Source: Juglans regia (Eukaryota; Streptophyta; Magnoliopsida; Fagales; Juglandaceae). From it: DNA of 64,000 nucleotides. The position numbers were made by a program, and so were the translations under genes. Of the stretch, positions 58,501-64,000 are shown piece after piece; positions within the stretch are counted from its first letter, which is position 1; each line of letters begins with the position of its first letter. The notes beneath the pieces are model-generated. The model saw nothing but the letters and a program-made list of their open reading frames with translations, was not told where the DNA came from and searched no databases. The stretch is from the NCBI RefSeq assembly GCF_001411555.2, contig NC_049903.1, positions 28,714,583 to 28,778,582 of the forward strand. The letters run 5' to 3'.

Positions 58501-58753
58501 TATCTGATTTAAATAGGACAATTTTCTGAAACAGATGTCCCATTTGCTATAGTTTTCTCTTGGGCTTTTTGATATTTCTTCCAAGTCAATCATGTAAGAA
58601 GTGAAGAATGAGTTTCCAGTATGTATCAGTGTAGTGTAGAGGTATTAAGAAGTCCTGTGGTTGGATGATTTGATTCTTGCTAATTGGATAGCAAATCCGT
58701 GCTTCCTTTGCAGCTGACCGAGCTGGTTGGCTCGAGTATTGCAAGCTGCAGTA
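55593..58753 (+). pseudogene. organellar adenylate kinase relic, unit 3
   Basis: Exon 1 remains run to 55948 (SDANPPFATLVPAEA, DRNFQWVLLGSS). The next exons are 57595-57825 (LAIGIDLVVNLKL to DDTEAVVKEQ), 58071-58243 (a frame-shifted VEDFYRSQAKL, a stop, then EFDLPREFPESWPKLLEALD) and 58714-58753 (ADRAGWLEYCKLQ, stop). The exons between the P-loop exon and EILEL are absent, as in unit 1, and the LRVYNE stretch is gone. Several frame shifts and a TAG make it dead. It is the most complete of the three relics and shows what followed the breakpoint in unit 1. Confidence 0.75.
56742..56942. mobile_element. MITE relic, 'gggtaatgatag' family, unit 3
   Basis: Duplicate of 13613-13800. It retains a little more of the left end ('ctaccctcctactaccc'). 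Confidence 0.6.
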
Positions 58754-58759
58754 AGTTAA

Positions 58760-59353
58760 CACAGCTGCACACATATATATCATTTCTTGACTGCTGCAGT
58801 ATAGATTGTGCTGTACATTTTTTACCTTCTTGCGTCAAATTGAGATTTTAAGATTATACCTCAAGAATCAAGTTCATAAATAGCTGATTTATCAGTACTT
58901 TGATTCTCCAAATCGTATGGTCCTTTTGTGTCATCTTTGTTATCGAATGGCCTATATATGGGAAACATTACAAACAATCCCATTGTGCAACTATTTCTGG
59001 GGTAATTTTGAACTAATTTTTGGTTTCGATGCCAGCAATTCACTGTTGAGCTCTTTACTTATCAAAAAAATGAAATAATTATTTGGACTACCAGAAAATT
59101 TTATAAAATGATAACTTGGTTGATCGACAAGGCAACTGGATTTGTCACCTTCACAAGTTTTGACTTATTTTGAGGCGGTATTCCTCCAGTTCTTCATCTA
59201 GTTGGCGATTATAACTAGTTCTTCACAAGACTTATAAAAAATAAAAAGTTCTTCACAAGGGTCTCCATGTCCTAGTCTGCTCCAGCACCTAATGGGTTGA
59301 ATGAAAATTCTTGGCTTTGTCTGAGGGTTATCCATGGGTGACAAGGGGGTTGT
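58760..59353. other. unassigned sequence after the adenylate kinase relic
   Basis: No ORF with a recognisable family, and no counterpart elsewhere in the window that I could see. Confidence 0.5.
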
Positions 59354-61719
59354 TGTAACACCTGGACCCACTCAAGTTCAAATTTTTTTATTTTTTTTAT
59401 TTCTTTTCACACGTTAACTTTCCCGGACGTTTTATTTTTCCGTCTATTTTCTTTTTCACCCGTAAGTCTTCCTCTCATCCACGGCATGCATGGTCTTGCA
59501 CGTCTCTAGTTTATTTTTTTATCCACTTCATGTACACGCACGACTTAGTTTTTCATTCACACACGTCTCCCTCGTCTCTCTAAGATTTTCGCATCACATA
59601 TATTTACACACGTTCTTCATTTCTCGACAAAAACCTACTTTAGCCGTTCTCCTTTTCCCCCCTCTTCTCGTTTTCCAACAACCGAAACATAGTTGCTGCC
59701 CTCCTCAGCCTCCATCTCCTCGGTTTCTCGCACCCCAAGTCGTGCAGCACCTTAACCGCTGGCCAAGCCGTAACACAACACGATTGTATTTTCCGTGATG
59801 CCGCTGCCCAGACAACTAGAACGTAAGCCTCAACCACCGCACTGTCATAGCCTACATCCTTGTACGTTCGCAGCTCCACCTCGCCATGCACCACCTCCAC
59901 TTGACCATCATTGGAGCTCCGCTCCTCTGCCGTACACCACTGCACCACCACCTTATTGCCGAGGACAACCACCTACATAGTGAACCGAAAACTCCCCTGT
60001 TTTAACCCCCGAAAACAGAGCAACGCTCAGCCGGTGCCCTTGTCGTTCACAGCCACCTCACACGGTGCCAGCGCCTCCACGTCGTTACCACCGGCACAGA
60101 GAACTCCGACGGTCACTCCACACCGCGTCCCTACTGGTAAGCTCACATAGGGTCACAGCCTCCTCACCGTTATTCCATTCTCTCTGTCCGTCTCTCTCTT
60201 TTTCTACGCAAGGTTTTTCTCTCACTCGTCTCTCTCTCTCTCTTCCAATGCTCTGCCGAGATCATCACTGCTACGTCGCACGCTGTCGTGTGAATTTCCT
60301 CCTTGGGTAAGCCCTGCCATGCACGTTTTGTGTTTTACGCTGGTTTTTGCCGTTTTGATTGGTTTTCAAAGAATGGAAGGAAATTACTTTAATACCCTTT
60401 ACTACATATTATTTAGATATGGAATTACAATTTTGCCCTTATTAGTAGATGGTTTCAATTTGAAATTTTGTTTATAATAAATATGTTTTTACATGGTTTA
60501 TATGGGAAGTATAAGAAATTTTACAGAAAATAAATAGGATTTTCAAATTGTACTATAGGTAGCAAATTATTTTAGTAATTGTGTAATTTTATTTTAAACA
60601 TTTAAATTACGATTAAAGCTATTTGTTTATTATTATTTAACGAAATTTTTACTTGTACTTACCTTAAATGTTGAGTATTATCAAATAAATTTAGAGAATG
60701 AGGATATTTTAAGATTATGAGGATTTTTAGATAGTGAAGTATTAAAATAGATTATTTTAGAAGTTTAGGATTAAATATCGAAATATGAGATTAATTGGAA
60801 ATTTACGAGAATTACGTGATTTTTTTATAGGTGACAATTAATTATTGTTCGATATTTTTTAGGAAAATTCTGAAAATGCTAAGAAGTCCAGGTAAGCGGG
60901 GTTCCTATGCTAGACTTTGTATTAAAATAAAATGAGCTGAGGTTATTTTTGGAAAATATACAAATTTGATTATGAAAAGAAATTTGAACTACCTCAGTTA
61001 TTTGTTCTGCATTACTCATGAAATTCTATTTAAGAAAAAATTATTTTATGTCATTACTGGTATAGATATGAGCTTATTTTTCATATTTTGCTTCTGAACT
61101 GTGAAAAGACAGCGAATATGAAATTTTATGCATAAATTATGTTGTGATATGATTTTGTTCTGTTCTGAAGATTTTCTGTACTCTGATATGATCTAATGTG
61201 ATTTCTGAAAAACCTCTGGAATAACATTCTGTTTCTATTTCTGTTTCATTCTGATCTCACCACAGGTGTAAAACTGTGGCTTCTGTTCGGGTTGGTACTA
61301 ACTTTTCTGTTTCTGGTGCACCCACTTCGGAAACAAAGTGGTTTTTTGCGTAGTCTTTCCTATGTGCACACTCGAAACTCCTAGAATGAATAAGGGGAAG
61401 ATTCACATTCTGTTTCTGCTCAGTTAACTATCGGGGCTTGCACAACCCTACCACGGGGGTTAGACATGTTTTTGTTCTGATATGATAAGATAATATGTGA
61501 TGTTTCAGTTTATACTATGTCAAAGAGATTTTGATTATGAATATTTTCGAACTTTCACTCTGATATTTTTATAACATACTCTAATGCTGCATTTTGAAAA
61601 CAATACTTTAATTCTACATTCTGAAAGAAAATATTTTATTCTACATTCTAAACTCTATAAATACTCAGGTTTATTATATGTCCTCTTCTTACAGTTGTTG
61701 AGTTGGTTCACTGCTAACA
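59354..61719 (+). mobile_element. Ty3/gypsy-type long LTR
   Basis: It starts TGTAACACCTGGACCC. A CT-rich, GC-high part follows (59450-60310), then a long A+T part with 'tctgttctgatatga' motifs. It ends about 61719 (...CTGCTAACA), the usual plan of long gypsy LTRs in plants. No matching 5-bp duplication was found, so the 3' end may be truncated. No pol genes follow. Confidence 0.55.
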
Positions 61720-62185
61720 GGGCGATTTGCTCTGGTCTCGGGCATGGGTGGGCAGTGGATTCAAAGGCCACATAGGTCAAGTACTGACCTAGATCTTGTG
61801 GGTTTAAATTTTGGGGAGACCACTTTTGTTTCTCTCAAAGCTATCGCACAAGCTACCAAAGAGTAGACGACACCTACAATATACATGCATGATGGGCCGG
61901 GGATGATGTGGTCCCCTTACAAGTGAATATTAACTCTATTGAAGCTTGGTAAGATTTCGGGTGATTCCGGATTTATTGATGGTATTGGTAGCCGCCACTC
62001 TTTGCTGTCCATAACATCACCATCTATGCATTTGAATCATTAAAGTAGCAGAAGATGGGAAGTACCTTACTTCCATACCCATGGCATGCCTCAACTATTG
62101 GGTGTAGTTAGCTGATGGATCCACGTGCATGTGCAGTCTGGCCACGTCGTGAAAGTGTGTTTTACTTCAGCTATAAATAAATATT
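61720..62185. other. unassigned sequence
   Basis: A moderately GC-balanced stretch with no recognised gene or repeat copy in the window. Confidence 0.4.
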
Positions 62186-62189
62186 TTAG

Positions 62190-62345
62190 TTAAAAAGTGA
62201 TCGATAAAAATAAATTTATAAATTAATGTGATTTAATATGATACGTTATATTGTAAAATTAATTATTTTTAAAATAAATTTAATATATTATATAAAATCA
62301 TATCAATTTATAATTTTTTTATAAAATCTCTTTATAATATAATAA
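62190..62345. mobile_element. A+T hairpin MITE
   Basis: The left 'aaatttataaattaatgtgatttaata' region is the inverted complement of the right 'atcatatcaatttataattt' region, so the element folds into a hairpin. A related stretch is at about 36556-36660. Confidence 0.5.
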
Positions 62346-62493
62346 TAATAAAGATCCGTGGTACTGGAAAACCGCGGAACTACAAAAGCCGCATGCGTCC
62401 GATTAGGCAACCACCAGAAGCCTTGTGCATGTCGGTATACCACTTAGGAATGCCAAAGTTAGTACGATGATACTCTTATAACATCTTTTTATA

Positions 62494-63075
62494 AAAAAGA
62501 TGTTAGGTATAATAAGAAGATTATAAAATTAGGCCGGAAAATGATTTACTTACAGCCGTAAATGATTTACTTACAACTGTCTTATAATTATTTTATAGTT
62601 TTATAGAAGATCAAGAGTAGTTTTGTAAAACCGATCGAAATCTATTTTTAATGAAGTGGCGTATTTGTATTAATTCATTGTAAAATAATTATAAAAAATT
62701 GTAAGTGTATTATTACTCAATTATCAATAATTACTATATAAATTTAATAGTCTAATATATATAATACATTAATTAATTAGATCGTACATACTGTTTTTGA
62801 ATCGAAGTTTATATGATAGATCAAATTCAACATAATTATATGCGAGTTTCATTATTGTAGTTCTCTTTGTATGCTTTAACATTTCTCATCAATTCTTTAT
62901 TTCATTATTACTGAAGATATCTCACCACCGACATATTCTGAAAAATGTATATTTATACTTTTCAATTACTTTTATTTTATTTTATTTTATTTTATTTTAT
63001 GGATGGTGAAAAATACTGACACCATAATGCATAGTTATATTGTTTTGGTAACTCCTTTTTCAAGCAAAAACCAAT
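62494..63075. repeat. dispersed repeat, uninterrupted copy
   Basis: Matches 33656-33826 plus 35103-35560. It shows the state without the copia-type insertion. A (TTTTA)n run of about five units lies near 62970-63000. Confidence 0.8.
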
Positions 63076-63123
63076 ATATATACATGTGTGCATGTTTTAA
63101 GTGTAAAGATAATGCATAGTACT

Positions 63124-64000
63124 TGTGACACCCGGCCCCTTCGATGTTATATTTCCTTCTTTTTCCCGCCAAGCCCCGATAACTCCTAGTCTCCTACAAA
63201 CTTCCCCATGTTTCACGCAGCCACAACACCGAGTAACGCCCCCCACGCTAATTTCCATCCCAAATCACAACTCCCTCTCCTCTGTTTTCTTCCTATTGGT
63301 CTCTATTTCTCAATTTTTATTTTCACGTACTCTTCTACTCTCCCCAAACCCCCAGCCTCCATCTAACACAACCACCCCCCCACCGCATGCTTCTCCACCA
63401 ACAACCTCTTCTCCACCGTTGAACACCATGGAAACAGTCTAGGTGCACGGCCAACTCAAGCACAAACCTCGGTTTTAGACAACTCAAAACAAAGCAACAA
63501 ACCTCCATATTCGGACAACCACCTGTTAAAGTAAAAACGATTCTATAATGTGGAATAACACTTTAGAAACAAGAATCGACAGGTTTTAATTCCAAGAATA
63601 ATACCTCCAATCATTGATGCTATTCACCAGTTTGCTGCGTTTCTCACTATATTTGGCACTTACAAACTTTTCTCCATTCTATTTAGATAGTGTAAGATTG
63701 AAGGGAATTGAGTGAGTGAGTCTGGGGACCAAACAATGTATTTATAGTCGAAGCCTCCATCAAGTTTTGGTGTTACGTGTCTCACGTGCTCCTATTTTTA
63801 TGGGATCAGTTATGAACGTGATGAATAAGAGTGGTGGACCACTTTAAGACTCCTAAGCGATAGACTCGTTCTCACGAACGGCCTCCGTGAGAAACGGTCA
63901 ACACCACCCTCATCCACACCGGGAGTTAAACCACCCATGACAGATCCTCAAGCCTACTGCACCACCATGGCGCTGGTTGCACCACCATGGAGACCGCCGT
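63124..64000 (+). mobile_element. Ty3/gypsy-type LTR, cut by window edge
   Basis: It starts TGTGACACCCGGCCCC, a typical gypsy LTR start, followed by CT-rich DNA. From about 63520 the composition changes, and a TATA-like stretch on the - strand near 63738 suggests a second nested element. Its borders cannot be fixed. The 105-codon frame at 63125 is LTR sequence. Confidence 0.5.

Noticed and set aside
60065..60310. Proline/serine-rich frames near 59.5-60.3 kb
   Set aside because: This is the CT-rich part of a long LTR. There is no recognised domain.
63125..63442. 105-codon frame starting at the LTR start
   Set aside because: It begins within TGTGACACCC of an LTR and is Pro/Ser/Thr-rich by composition only.

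Overview
The window is plant nuclear DNA from a woody eudicot. The evidence is an AT-rich background, introns with GT/AG borders, plant-type Ty1/copia and Ty3/gypsy LTRs, an L1-type LINE with a DUF4283-like ORF1, CACTA, Mutator, hAT and Harbinger-type DNA elements, and leucine-rich-repeat receptor kinases. A MITE family rich in repeated 'ctcatctcat' motifs (33.4 kb) is one I associate with Juglandaceae and other Fagales, so walnut/hickory-like is my guess, but that is inference only.

The backbone is a tandem array of three large units, each about 14.5-15.5 kb before later insertions. Each unit starts with an AT-rich 5' flank and then a MIK2-like LRR receptor kinase gene on the + strand (7383-10142, 21927-25030, 37489-40523). 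Downstream, on the - strand, lie exons from the C-terminal half of a thioredoxin-fold/peroxiredoxin-like gene. On the + strand after that are decayed exons of an organellar adenylate kinase. Receptors 1 and 2 are intact two-exon genes (646 and 742 aa). Receptor 3 is a pseudogene with two stops, a frameshift and a DFG-to-DFE change. The receptors differ in the number of 144-bp modules, each two LRRs; exon 1 of copy 2 is exactly 288 nt longer than that of copy 1.

Layout: 1-1428, gypsy-type LTR cut by the window edge; 1429-about 4700, a - strand copia element cut by that LTR; about 5.6-17.2 kb, unit 1, where the adenylate kinase relic runs into a 3'-truncated UDP-glucuronate decarboxylase (UXS) fragment with seven well-spliced exons; 17228-20501, a Mutator-like element carrying ARM-repeat gene exons (Pack-MULE); 20.5-30.5 kb, unit 2, with a 924-bp retroposon; 30.5-32.8 kb, a CACTA-like element with palindromic subterminal motifs; 32.8-58.8 kb, unit 3, with a copia 3' end, the receptor pseudogene, 2.3 tandem copies of a 2.65-kb segment (peroxiredoxin-like exon plus a Harbinger-type Myb/SANT ORF), a 6.1-kb LINE inside one of those ORFs and a hAT MITE inside the LINE; 59.35-64 kb, gypsy-type LTR sequence and AT-rich repeats.

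Functionally, only the two intact receptors look like working genes. They would be plasma-membrane receptor kinases with very short LRR ectodomains. The rest is duplicated gene debris and nested transposons. I saw no tRNA, rRNA or CRISPR.
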